Shown: positions 8,053 to 16,219 of the stretch, in pieces
Position numbering within the stretch: position 1 is the stretch's first letter
How the letters are laid out: each line of letters starts with the position of its first letter
Assembly (NCBI GenBank): GCA_027080125.1
Contig: JALWSW010000116.1
Location: 1 to 21,460 of the forward strand
Direction of reading: 5' to 3'
Origin: Campylobacterales bacterium
GTDB lineage: Bacteria > Campylobacterota_A > Desulfurellia > JAADFJ01
DNA: 21,460 nt
Program-made: the position numbers and the translations under genes
Notes under the pieces: model-generated
The model's input: only the letters and a program-made list of their open reading frames with translations
Databases searched by the model: none
What the model was told of the DNA's origin: nothing

Positions 8053-10077
8053 ATGATTAGAAAAATTTTGATTGCGTTGATGTTTGCCTTAGGTACGCTC
8101 GGACTATCTGCATGCGGAGGAGGAAACGGAAATAGTTCCGGAAGCGCAACGGTTCTGCCTGCAGACAAATTGACATTTAATCTTGCCAGCCAAACAATTC
8201 CGTTTCCAAACGATATTGCGTGGGCTAATCCGAATCCGGCGGGACTCAATCAAGCAGGAATTGTGGATCTGGAAGGCTCAACAAGCGACCCGGCAACAGA
8301 TGCTCTGTATACCGAAATTGCAAATCTTAAAATCAAAGGCTTGAGCCCCAACGCACCGATAGCTGTTCCACTTGACGGAAATAGCAGCAGCGCACTGACA
8401 AATCTTGACGGCAACATACTTTTGATTGATTTGACTCAATTGCTTGGACCGTGCGAGAGTTACAAGTCGGATCAAACCGCATATAACGGCTGCCTGGCTG
8501 GAAATCTTATGAATAATCCTAATGTGGATCAGACGGCAAAGATAGAAAGCTTTTATCAGGCGGTAAAGGATGCTAACGGAAATGTGTTGAATTATGCCAT
8601 AAAAATCTATCCGATTACCTCGCTTATTGCCGGTGACCAGTATGTAGTTGTTCTGAAAAAAGGAATTAAAAGCGCAAACGGAGCGCTTCTTTCAGCAACG
8701 AGCACGGTTGATATGTTAAAATCCGACACTCCGCTTACTGATCCCCAAATGGAAGCGATAAGGCAGCAATATATTCCTCTTTTTAATCTGATGAGTCAAC
8801 TATTTTTAACGCCAAAATCCGATATCTTGGAGCTCTTTACGTTTACTACCGCAGATAAAACGCTGAGTCTTGCCGATTTTGCACAACTTGCACAGGGAGG
8901 TGCGACAAACGTTACAGGCATCAGCTACAATGCCTCGACAAGCGACCCTGAATCGATTACAAGCGAATATGAGGCGATAAACGGAGCCGCAGGGCAGTTT
9001 GCCTCATATTCAGCTGCAACTTCAGATGTTACAAGCTCATTTATGTCAACTACCTTTTTTGAGACCGGATTTAACTCATTTAATGTTACAACGCTTGCTA
9101 CAAGCTCGCCGGCCGCAGAGTCGGTTCCAGCCATCATAATTCCATCAGGCAGCACCGATAAGGTTGTAATATTTCAGCACGGTCTGGGCGGAGACAAAAC
9201 GAATGCATTTGCGCTTGCGGCAAAACTTCTGCCTGCCGGATACACGATTATTGCAATGGATCTGCCCGATCACGGCGATAGGGCTGCAACTTATGCTGCA
9301 AATCCGTATAATGCCTGTGATACAAGCTCTTCAGGCGGATGTTTCTTTACGGCAAATCTGCCGCAGGATAGAATTAATCTCTATCAATCCGCCTTTGATA
9401 TGACTATTATGCTGAAGGATCTTGAGGCAGGAAAATTTGACCTTGATGGAGACGGCATCGGTGATGTGCCAAATAAGATCTATTTTGTCAGCCAATCACT
9501 CGGGTCAATCACCGGCTCGGTTTTTAACAAATTCAACAATCAGGATATTACAAAATCGGTGCTCAATGTAGGCGGAGCCAATTTTGCCGCTATTTTGGAT
9601 GAAACCGCAATCCAGAGTCTGCAGAATACCGTTTCCGCCCTGGGCTATACAAAAAATACCGTTGGATATATGACGTTTCTTGGTATAGCACAGCTTTTGC
9701 TTGATCCGGCTGATCCTGTTTATCTTGCAAGAGGCATAAAAAATGCACTTGTGCAGACGGCAAAGGGTGATATCATTGTGCCGAATATCTCTAATGAAGT
9801 TTTTGCAAAATCGGTTTATGCAAATAGTTCCTATCTGCCGATTGCGCTTGATCCTTCACAGGATCTTTCCGTAAACAACGCTATAACCAGTCCGGCAGCT
9901 TCCTGGTATCAGTATGGCATAACCGGTCAGTATATTCCGCACGGATTTATGCTAAGCGATGATATTTCAAGCTACAGCGGCACATCAATCTATCCGATAT
10001 ATCAGGCGGAGCAGACCATGATAACAAACGCATATAAAAGTTCGCAAGAACAACTCCTGAACTATCTTAACAATTAA
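8053..10077 (+). CDS. outer-membrane lipoprotein lipase/esterase, VolA-like (bacterial virulence-factor lipase family)
   Basis: 674-residue lipoprotein. A signal peptide with lipobox LSAC places the lipidated Cys at C21, followed by a Gly/Ser linker. The N-terminal region (about 35-300) resembles the bacterial virulence-factor lipase N-terminal domain (TIPFPNDIAW, YPITSLIAGDQYVVVLKKGI). An alpha/beta-hydrolase core follows: VVIFQHGLGGDKTNAFALA, MDLPDHGDRA, a DLDGDGIGD acidic loop that could bind Ca2+, and a nucleophile elbow SQSLG with S482. H630 in YIPHGFM is a candidate catalytic His. The elbow has Ser where GxSxG has Gly. The start is 1 nt after the previous stop, with the ribosome-binding site GGGGGG at 8041-8046. 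It may release fatty acids for uptake by the FadL protein of the same operon. Surface exposure is inferred from the family. Confidence 0.8.
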   Translation: MIRKILIALMFALGTLGLSACGGGNGNSSGSATVLPADKLTFNLASQTIPFPNDIAWANPNPAGLNQAGIVDLEGSTSDPATDALYTEIANLKIKGLSPNAPIAVPLDGNSSSALTNLDGNILLIDLTQLLGPCESYKSDQTAYNGCLAGNLMNNPNVDQTAKIESFYQAVKDANGNVLNYAIKIYPITSLIAGDQYVVVLKKGIKSANGALLSATSTVDMLKSDTPLTDPQMEAIRQQYIPLFNLMSQLFLTPKSDILELFTFTTADKTLSLADFAQLAQGGATNVTGISYNASTSDPESITSEYEAINGAAGQFASYSAATSDVTSSFMSTTFFETGFNSFNVTTLATSSPAAESVPAIIIPSGSTDKVVIFQHGLGGDKTNAFALAAKLLPAGYTIIAMDLPDHGDRAATYAANPYNACDTSSSGGCFFTANLPQDRINLYQSAFDMTIMLKDLEAGKFDLDGDGIGDVPNKIYFVSQSLGSITGSVFNKFNNQDITKSVLNVGGANFAAILDETAIQSLQNTVSALGYTKNTVGYMTFLGIAQLLLDPADPVYLARGIKNALVQTAKGDIIVPNISNEVFAKSVYANSSYLPIALDPSQDLSVNNAITSPAASWYQYGITGQYIPHGFMLSDDISSYSGTSIYPIYQAEQTMITNAYKSSQEQLLNYLNN

Positions 10078-10091
10078 CCTTTGGTAACCTT

Positions 10092-10122
10092 CGGCGTAGA
10101 GACTGATTCTGTCTCTACGCCG
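10092..10122 (+). terminator. hairpin closing the catabolic operon
   Basis: A perfect 12-bp stem, CGGCGTAGAGAC / GTCTCTACGCCG, with a 7-nt TGATTCT loop, begins 15 nt after the lipase stop. The 3' flank contains a further short GCCG-CTTC-CGGC hairpin and TTCTTT rather than a clean U-tract. Intrinsic termination is therefore likely but not textbook; RNA stabilisation is the alternative. Confidence 0.65.
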
Positions 10123-10219
10123 CTTCCGGCTTCTTTGACGCTTACTCTATTATCGTTTTACTTTCAGATTATTTTCGTTAAACTTACATAAAGTGTGACG
10201 AAACATAAGGAGGTATTTT

Positions 10220-11314
10220 ATGCTTATAGGAATTCCGAAGGAGATTAAGGAATCTGAAAAAAGGGTAAGTCTCACGCCGTATTCGGTTGATCAGATTGTA
10301 AGAGCAGGTCATAGGGTAATTGTTGAGACTGGCGCCGGGGTGGGCAGCTTTTTCAGCGACGAGCAATACCGGGCTGCAGGTGCTGAAATTGTGAAAACAG
10401 CAAGCCAGGCGTGGGATGCTGATCTTATAGTCAAGGTTAAAGAACCGCTTGAGCCTGAGTATCGCTATTTTTCTTCCGATAAACTGCTTTTTACCTATCT
10501 TCATCTTGCCTCATCGAAAAAGCTAACCGAGGCTTTGCTTGATTCAGGTATAACGGCGTTTGCGTATGAGACGGTTGAAAAAGACGGCGCGTTGCCGCTT
10601 CTGGCTCCTATGAGTGAGATTGCCGGCAAGATGGCATCGTTGGTCGGATTTTTTTATCTGGCAGAGCCGTTTGGAGGAGACGGGGTTCTGCCATCAGGAG
10701 TTCCTGGAGTTTTGCCGGCAAAGGTTTTGATTATAGGAGCCGGCGTTGTGGGACAAAATGCGGCTCTTGTTGCAAAAGGTGTGGGAGCCGATGTAACAAT
10801 AGCAGATATAAATACAGATAAACTCAAAAGGATGGAGGAGTTCGGACTAAAAACAATCTATGCTCATCCATTAGCCATTGCAAATGAACTGAAATCATCC
10901 GATCTTGTAATAGGAGCCGTGCTTGTCGCAGGAGCCGCTGCTCCGAAGGTTATTACAAGAGAAATGATAGAAGATATGAAATCAGGCGCGGTGATTGTTG
11001 ATGTTGCTATAGATCAGGGAGGATGCACCGAAACATCGCATCCTACTACTCATCTAAATCCTACATTTAAAACAGGAGGAATAACCCAGTATTGCGTTGC
11101 GAATATGCCTGCTGCTTATGCTGCAACAGCTACAGAGGCGCTTTCCAATGCAACCTATAGCTATGTGATTAGGCTTGCAAACGACTGGAAAGAAGCGATA
11201 AAAGAGGATAAAGCCATAATTTCAGGTCTTAATATTTATGACGGAAAAATAACTAATCCGGCGGTTGCCAAATCATTGAATATGACTTATGTTTACCCTA
11301 ATGATATTATTTAG
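10220..11314 (+). CDS. ald: alanine dehydrogenase
   Basis: 364-residue alanine dehydrogenase, the usual length: NAD-dependent reversible deamination of L-alanine to pyruvate and ammonium in the cytoplasm. Family active-site residues fall at their standard positions: R15 (SEKRVSLTP), K74 (VKVKEPLEPEY) and H95 (TYLHLA). The Rossmann motif IIGAGVVGQNAA covers G173-G178, and IVDVAIDQGGCTETSHPTTH follows. The ATG at 10220 has a near-perfect AAGGAGGT at 10207-10214. The 142-nt gap upstream holds the operon hairpin; no convincing -35/-10 pair stands out (TACATA at 10185 has only a weak -35). Nearby genes suggest a respiratory context rather than amino-acid catabolism alone. Confidence 0.97.
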   Translation: MLIGIPKEIKESEKRVSLTPYSVDQIVRAGHRVIVETGAGVGSFFSDEQYRAAGAEIVKTASQAWDADLIVKVKEPLEPEYRYFSSDKLLFTYLHLASSKKLTEALLDSGITAFAYETVEKDGALPLLAPMSEIAGKMASLVGFFYLAEPFGGDGVLPSGVPGVLPAKVLIIGAGVVGQNAALVAKGVGADVTIADINTDKLKRMEEFGLKTIYAHPLAIANELKSSDLVIGAVLVAGAAAPKVITREMIEDMKSGAVIVDVAIDQGGCTETSHPTTHLNPTFKTGGITQYCVANMPAAYAATATEALSNATYSYVIRLANDWKEAIKEDKAIISGLNIYDGKITNPAVAKSLNMTYVYPNDII

Positions 11315-11322
11315 GAGGAACT

Positions 11323-12093
11323 ATGGGCAATTTTTTAGATAGAAACAACAGGCTCTCGGATTTTATTGATAAACCTGCTATTAGCTCTGCGCTTATTGAG
11401 ATTGCAAAAGCCAAAGGAATTGATTCTGATTTTGACAAGAATCTCACTGTTGATGAGCTTGCAAATCTTCTTGATGTTGAAGCGGCTGATCTTTTGCTGG
11501 TAATTAATGAAAAAAACGGAACGTTGCCGCTTTTGCTATCTGCTCACCCAGAGCTTGCACCCAAGTCGGCAAAAAAAGAGAGACCCGACTGGTTGGATAA
11601 GGCTGAGATTTTTGATCTGGATGTGAGAGGATATATTGCAAAAGGCGCTGACCCGTTCGGGATTATTATGAAAGCCGTTTCGGAATTAGATGGGAAAATT
11701 TTGCATCTGATAAATATCTTTGAGCCGGCTCCGCTGTATTCGGTGCTTGGAAGAAAAGGGTTTGATCATTATGCAGAAGAAAAGGACGGAATTTGGCATA
11801 TCTATTTTTATAATACCGGCATAAAGAATCAACCTGAGCAAAGCGAGGGCATATTTAAGCCTCACCAAACTCAGAAATCGGAAAATTACACGATTGATGT
11901 CAGAGGACTGGAGCCGCCTGAGCCGATGGTAAAAATTTTTGAGGCACTTGAGGGGCTTCCTGAAGGAGAGACCTTAACGGTGCATCATTTCAGAAGACCG
12001 AAGCATCTTTATCCGAGACTTGAGGAAAAAGGATATAAGGTTGAAACCAATCAGATAGCAGATGATCATATAATACTTAAAATCTACAAATGA
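11323..12093 (+). CDS. tandem DUF2249-domain protein
   Basis: 256 residues. The N-terminal ~65 residues form a small helical region resembling DUF1858 but without its cysteines (ALIEIAKAKGI...LTVDELANLLDVEAADLLLVINE). Two copies of the TusA-like DUF2249 fold follow: residues ~96-164, starting IFDLDVRG, and ~189-255, starting YTIDVRGLEPPEPMVKIFEAL. A GAGGAA ribosome-binding site follows the ald stop, 8 nt away. The stop overlaps the next gene as ATGA. DUF2249 proteins recur beside NnrS-like or haem-copper-oxidase-like membrane proteins in nitrogen-oxide and denitrification loci, as here. The biochemical role of the family is not established. Confidence 0.8.
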   Translation: MGNFLDRNNRLSDFIDKPAISSALIEIAKAKGIDSDFDKNLTVDELANLLDVEAADLLLVINEKNGTLPLLLSAHPELAPKSAKKERPDWLDKAEIFDLDVRGYIAKGADPFGIIMKAVSELDGKILHLINIFEPAPLYSVLGRKGFDHYAEEKDGIWHIYFYNTGIKNQPEQSEGIFKPHQTQKSENYTIDVRGLEPPEPMVKIFEALEGLPEGETLTVHHFRRPKHLYPRLEEKGYKVETNQIADDHIILKIYK

Positions 12094-13325
12094 GCGGAAA
12101 TCTCGCCACCGAATTTGCTCCGCCGCTTGATATAGTTGAGCGTTATTTTATAGCCTCACTTTTTATGCTGGCGCTGTTTTTTATCTCACTTGTAATTGAT
12201 CCGACGGTTCTGACAGGCGCTCCTGTTTCATTCAAACTTGCTTCCGTTACCCATTTCATAACGCTTGGATTTATCTCTATGGTTATGATAGGCGCGCTTC
12301 ATCAGTTGACACCGGTTATACTTGAGGTCAGAATCTTTAGCTATTCTTTGGCAAGATTGCAGTTTTGGGTTTACCTGATAGGCGTAGCGGGGTTGATAGG
12401 TTCGTTCCGGTTTGGAGATTTTAAGTTGGCAGCAGTCTTTGTTGGAATTTTAACGATTGCCGTGCTGCTTTTTGCAATAAATATCGGTATCAGTTTATTC
12501 AGGGTAAAAAGATGGAAGATTAACGGTTTTTTTATTGCTTCAGGTATTTTTTATCTTGTTTTAAGCGCCATTGCGGCAAACTTTTTGATAGCCTTATTCA
12601 ATCATAATTTAGGAATAGAATTTAAAACGCTTCTGCTTTTTCATATAGCATTTGCCGCTATAGGATGGTTTTTGTTTATAATTATCGGAGCAGCTCTTGA
12701 GCTTTTTCCAATGTTTTTATTGAGCAGAGGGTATAATACAGTTCCCTCGAAAATTGCCGCCGGACTGCTTTGGGCAGTTATCTGGATACCGATTTTTGCC
12801 GAAATCTTCGGCTTTGAAACCTCTTTTTTTGCAGAGATTGTTCTGTTTGTTGCGGCAGCTATTTTGATTGTTTATCAGGTTTTAATGATATACAAAAAAA
12901 GGATGAGAAAAAAACTTGATATTCCGCTTTCTGCCTCAAGAATTGCATTTTTATTTTTTATAGCTGCGATTGCGGCAAAAGCAATAGGATTAAGCTGGCA
13001 GCTTGCAGGTTTTTTCTTTTTTGTCGGCTTTTGCGGCACATTGATTTTGGGGCAGCTATACAAGATTTTTCCGTTTTTGGTGTGGTTTCACCGATATGGC
13101 GATCTTATAGGCAAAGAAAAGGTGCCTCTGCTTGCCGATATGCTTGATACAAAAATTATGCGATATCAGGAGATTAGTTGGTATATAGCAGTTGGCTTAG
13201 TCTCTGTAGGTTTGATAATATCAAACGGTTTTTTTATCATTGCCGGTTCTGCGGTTGCTCTGTTCAGCATAGCGGTTTTTGCCGTTAACTTTATCAAGGT
13301 ACATCGTCATCTAAGAACCGGTTAA
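12090..13325 (+). CDS. polytopic NnrS/haem-copper oxidase subunit I-like membrane protein
   Basis: 411 residues with about ten to twelve hydrophobic helices. Histidines sit in family-typical helix contexts: H55 in VTHFITLGFISMVMIGAL, H71 in GALHQLTPV, H185 in LLFHIAFAAIGW, and H334 in FPFLVWFHRYGDLIG near a VPLLADML segment. This looks like the NnrS-like or cytochrome-oxidase-subunit-I-like proteins that accompany DUF2249 proteins, probably haem-binding and linked to nitric oxide or respiratory stress. The full oxidase ligand set is not evident, so a proton-pumping terminal oxidase is unlikely. The start overlaps the DUF2249 gene (ATGA). The gene converges with bamA at a distance of only 9 nt, with no terminator hairpin visible between them. 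Confidence 0.72.
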   Translation: MSGNLATEFAPPLDIVERYFIASLFMLALFFISLVIDPTVLTGAPVSFKLASVTHFITLGFISMVMIGALHQLTPVILEVRIFSYSLARLQFWVYLIGVAGLIGSFRFGDFKLAAVFVGILTIAVLLFAINIGISLFRVKRWKINGFFIASGIFYLVLSAIAANFLIALFNHNLGIEFKTLLLFHIAFAAIGWFLFIIIGAALELFPMFLLSRGYNTVPSKIAAGLLWAVIWIPIFAEIFGFETSFFAEIVLFVAAAILIVYQVLMIYKKRMRKKLDIPLSASRIAFLFFIAAIAAKAIGLSWQLAGFFFFVGFCGTLILGQLYKIFPFLVWFHRYGDLIGKEKVPLLADMLDTKIMRYQEISWYIAVGLVSVGLIISNGFFIIAGSAVALFSIAVFAVNFIKVHRHLRTG

Positions 13326-13334
13326 CTGATTTAG

Positions 13335-15575
13335 CTAAAATGTTGTTCCGAAGGAAAAGTTAAATGCGCTTGAAGGTTGCCCTTTTTTCGGAGAGATATC
13401 TTTTCCTATTGCTATATCTATTGGTCCGATTGGCGAGAACCAAGTAAAGCCCGGACCTATAGCCTGTTTGAGGCTTATCTTTGTGCCGCTTCCCCACACA
13501 TCTCCTACGTCATAGAACAGCTTTCCGTAAAAGTGCAGTGCGCTCATAATGGGAAAATGCAGCTCAACGCTTCCCAAGACCTTTTTTGTTCCGCCTATCA
13601 GGTCTCCGTTTGAATCTCTTGGAGCGATTTTGGCATAGGTTGCTCCTCTGAAATCATCTATTCCGCCCATATAGAGTTTTTCTGAAAGCGGAAGCTTGGT
13701 TCCTCCGATTGCGCTTATTGTCTCAGCATAAAATCTTCCCATAAGCACAAACGACCCGCCTATGCTTTTATAAATTCTGCTATCAAATGCCGGTTTTATA
13801 AATTTCATATTTCCACCCAAACCAGCAAGCTCTATCGACAGGTCTTCTTTGTTGCCTTTTGTCGGATAAATGTAGATATCTCTTGAATCATGCGATGCAA
13901 ACGGGGTAATTGCACTTTTGATAAAGTCACCGGAATTATCAAGCAGAACTTGCGACGGATTGTCGGTTGTTACGGTTATCTTGTTAACGCTGATTGAGTA
14001 TGATGCCCCAAGCTTGTAATCATCGCCGTATCGTTTTGTCACCGAGAGACTAGCTCCGAAATTTTTGTCATCATAGTCGCTGAATGATGTTTTAACATCA
14101 TAAAGATGTAGCCCGACCGATATCGGTTTGTTGTGCCACCACGGTTGAACCAGATTCAGGTCAAATTGTGTAGATTTTGCAGACAATGTTCCTGATAGCG
14201 ACGCATGTATTCCGGTTCCGGCAAGATTTGCCTCACTTACCGAAGCTCTGGTCAAAAATTTATCAAAGGTGCTGTATCCGAATCCGATACTTGCTGTGCC
14301 GGTGCTTTTTTCTTTTACCTTTACCAACAGCTTCATCCTGTTTTTTTTGATACCGGGCACCTGTCTAATCTTTACATTTTTGAAGTAATTGGTATTAATT
14401 ATATTTCGTTTGCTTCTTCTTATCTTTTTTGAATTGTAGCGGTCGCCTTCAACAAGTTTCATTTCCCGCCTGATAACATTGTCTTCTGTTTTGTTGTTTC
14501 CTTCTATCTGAATCCTGCTTATCTTGACAATGCTGCCTTTGTTTACAACAAATTTGATATTAACAGTTCGCTTTTTATCATTGAATGTAATTTCGGGATT
14601 AATATCCGCATAGGCATATCCTTTCTGACCGTAAAGATCTACAAGTTTGGAGATGTCGCCTCTCAAGGCTACGCCGTTAAAGATTTTTCCGGTCTTTGTT
14701 TTGATTTGACTGTTGAGATTTTTTAGGGGAAGCTCATTTGAAAAACTGACTTTTCCAACCTTATATCTGTTGCCTTCATGAATCTTTATATAAAGCACAA
14801 TTTTTCCATCTATCGGATCTATCATAACATTTATCGGATTCACTTTTACCTTGGCAAATCCTTTGGATAGATAAAGGTCTCTGATAGCATCTCTGTCATC
14901 TGCCAATGCGTTCGGATCGAATCTTCCACTATAAAACCAGGGAAGCCAGGTTAATATATACCACCCTTTTTTTCTGTGGTTTGTCATAACCTTTTCTATC
15001 TCAGATGAGCTTATGTGTCTGTTTCCAAAAATCTTTACGGCTTTTATATAGGTTTTTTTTGCTTCTTTAATCTTAAATATTATATCTGCTCTATTGTTTT
15101 TAACCGGTTTTATTACTGTTTGCACATTCGTCATAAACCGCTGTTTCGATGCATACAATGCTCTTATTTTATTTGCCGATCTTTTTACTTTTTCGCGATT
15201 TAGAATCTGATAAGGTTTGATATCAATAATTTTGAGCAGTTCTTTGTCTTTTATATGATCGTTTCCATCAAAAAGAATGTTTCTAATTGAGGGTTTTTCA
15301 TATACCCTGTATATAAGTTTTATTCCGCCTGTGACCGGTTCTTCGCTAACGGTTATTCGTTTAAAATAACCAAGTTTGAAAATTCGTTTTATATCGCTAT
15401 CTACCTTCGGAAGCTCAAAGACCGTTCCTGGTTTGGATTTGATCTTATCTTTTATTGTTTGATTATCTACCCTGACATTTCCTGTAATTATAAGTTTTTT
15501 TATGGTTGCTGCATATATATTACTTGAGAAAAACAGTATTAATAATGCGATCAAGACAATCGGTGTCCGTTTCAT
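13335..15575 (-). CDS. bamA: outer membrane protein assembly factor BamA
   Basis: 746-residue BamA, the Omp85 insertase that folds beta-barrel proteins into the outer membrane. A signal peptide (cleavage near SNIYA, residue 22) is followed by five POTRA domains to about residue 420 (e.g. IKKLIITGNVRVDNQTI, YIKAVKIFGNRHISSSEIEKV, ISRIQIEGNNKTEDNVIRREM). The 16-strand barrel contains a TGTASIGFGYSTFD entry and ends FNFSFGTTF with terminal Phe. The conserved loop-6 (V/I)RGF reads FRGA at 642-645; the Arg is kept. The start overlaps the lolD stop (ATGA). The lolC-lolD-bamA order is common in deltaproteobacteria, but the usual following skp-lpxD genes are absent because a convergent gene sits here. 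Confidence 0.96.
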   Translation of the reverse strand: MKRTPIVLIALLILFFSSNIYAATIKKLIITGNVRVDNQTIKDKIKSKPGTVFELPKVDSDIKRIFKLGYFKRITVSEEPVTGGIKLIYRVYEKPSIRNILFDGNDHIKDKELLKIIDIKPYQILNREKVKRSANKIRALYASKQRFMTNVQTVIKPVKNNRADIIFKIKEAKKTYIKAVKIFGNRHISSSEIEKVMTNHRKKGWYILTWLPWFYSGRFDPNALADDRDAIRDLYLSKGFAKVKVNPINVMIDPIDGKIVLYIKIHEGNRYKVGKVSFSNELPLKNLNSQIKTKTGKIFNGVALRGDISKLVDLYGQKGYAYADINPEITFNDKKRTVNIKFVVNKGSIVKISRIQIEGNNKTEDNVIRREMKLVEGDRYNSKKIRRSKRNIINTNYFKNVKIRQVPGIKKNRMKLLVKVKEKSTGTASIGFGYSTFDKFLTRASVSEANLAGTGIHASLSGTLSAKSTQFDLNLVQPWWHNKPISVGLHLYDVKTSFSDYDDKNFGASLSVTKRYGDDYKLGASYSISVNKITVTTDNPSQVLLDNSGDFIKSAITPFASHDSRDIYIYPTKGNKEDLSIELAGLGGNMKFIKPAFDSRIYKSIGGSFVLMGRFYAETISAIGGTKLPLSEKLYMGGIDDFRGATYAKIAPRDSNGDLIGGTKKVLGSVELHFPIMSALHFYGKLFYDVGDVWGSGTKISLKQAIGPGFTWFSPIGPIDIAIGKDISPKKGQPSSAFNFSFGTTF

Positions 15576-16219
15576 ATCAATTTTCCATCCTTTAACGTTA
15601 AGATTTCATCGGCTATTGATGCAACATTCTCGTCATGAGTTGCAATCAAAAAGGTTTCTCCGGTTTCATTTGCCCATTTTATAAGAGAAAGCAACCGATT
15701 GCAACTTGAAGAATCAAGATTTCCGGTAGGTTCGTCTGCCAAAATCAACTCAGGCTTCATTATCATGGCGCGCAGCAGGCTTATTCGCTGGGATTCGCCT
15801 CCTGAAACCGTTTCGATATTTCGATTTTTAAGAGCCGATAACCCAAGCCGTTCCAAGAGTTCTTCAGCCCTTTTTACGACTTTGTCGCGTTGCATCTTTG
15901 CAATCATTGCAGGCATGATAATATTTTCCATAACCGAGAACTCTTTCATCAGATGGTGAAACTGAAACAGAAAGCCGATGTGGTGATTTCTGAGGTAGGA
16001 GAGTTGGTTGTCGCTCAGATTTGAGGTAGATTGCCCCATTATTTTTATTCTACCTGAATCAGGCTTTAGGATAAGCCCCAGAATTGCAAGAAGCGTACTT
16101 TTGCCTGCTCCTGATGGTCCGATAAGTGCGGTTATGCTGCCTGCTTTGAGCTTAACATTTATGTCGCTTAGCACCTCGCGGTCAAACCGTTTTCTGATAT
16201 TATGCGCTTCTAAAATCAT
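15572..16219 (-). CDS. lolD: lipoprotein-releasing system ATP-binding protein LolD
   Basis: 215-residue ABC ATPase of the MacB/LolD type, powering release of lipoproteins from the inner membrane to LolA. Walker A is GPSGAGKST (34-42), the Q-loop Gln 86, the signature VSGGESQR (138-145), Walker B LILADEP with E163, D-loop NLDS and H-loop H195 in ATHDE. The signature has Ser where LSGGEQQR has Gln, a common variation. The gene overlaps bamA at its end and lolC at its start, both as 4-nt ATGA junctions, so the three are translationally coupled. Confidence 0.93.
   Translation of the reverse strand: MILEAHNIRKRFDREVLSDINVKLKAGSITALIGPSGAGKSTLLAILGLILKPDSGRIKIMGQSTSNLSDNQLSYLRNHHIGFLFQFHHLMKEFSVMENIIMPAMIAKMQRDKVVKRAEELLERLGLSALKNRNIETVSGGESQRISLLRAMIMKPELILADEPTGNLDSSSCNRLLSLIKWANETGETFLIATHDENVASIADEILTLKDGKLI

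Noticed and set aside
10135..10190. TTGACG at 10135 as the -35 of an ald promoter
   Set aside because: No acceptable -10 lies 16-18 nt downstream. TATTAT is only about 7 nt away, and TACATA at 10185 pairs with a poor -35.
13323..13339. Short palindromes (GTTAAC, TTTAGCTAAA) between the convergent genes as a bidirectional terminator
   Set aside because: The stems are too short, have no loop and lack a T-tract. They overlap stop codons and coding ends.
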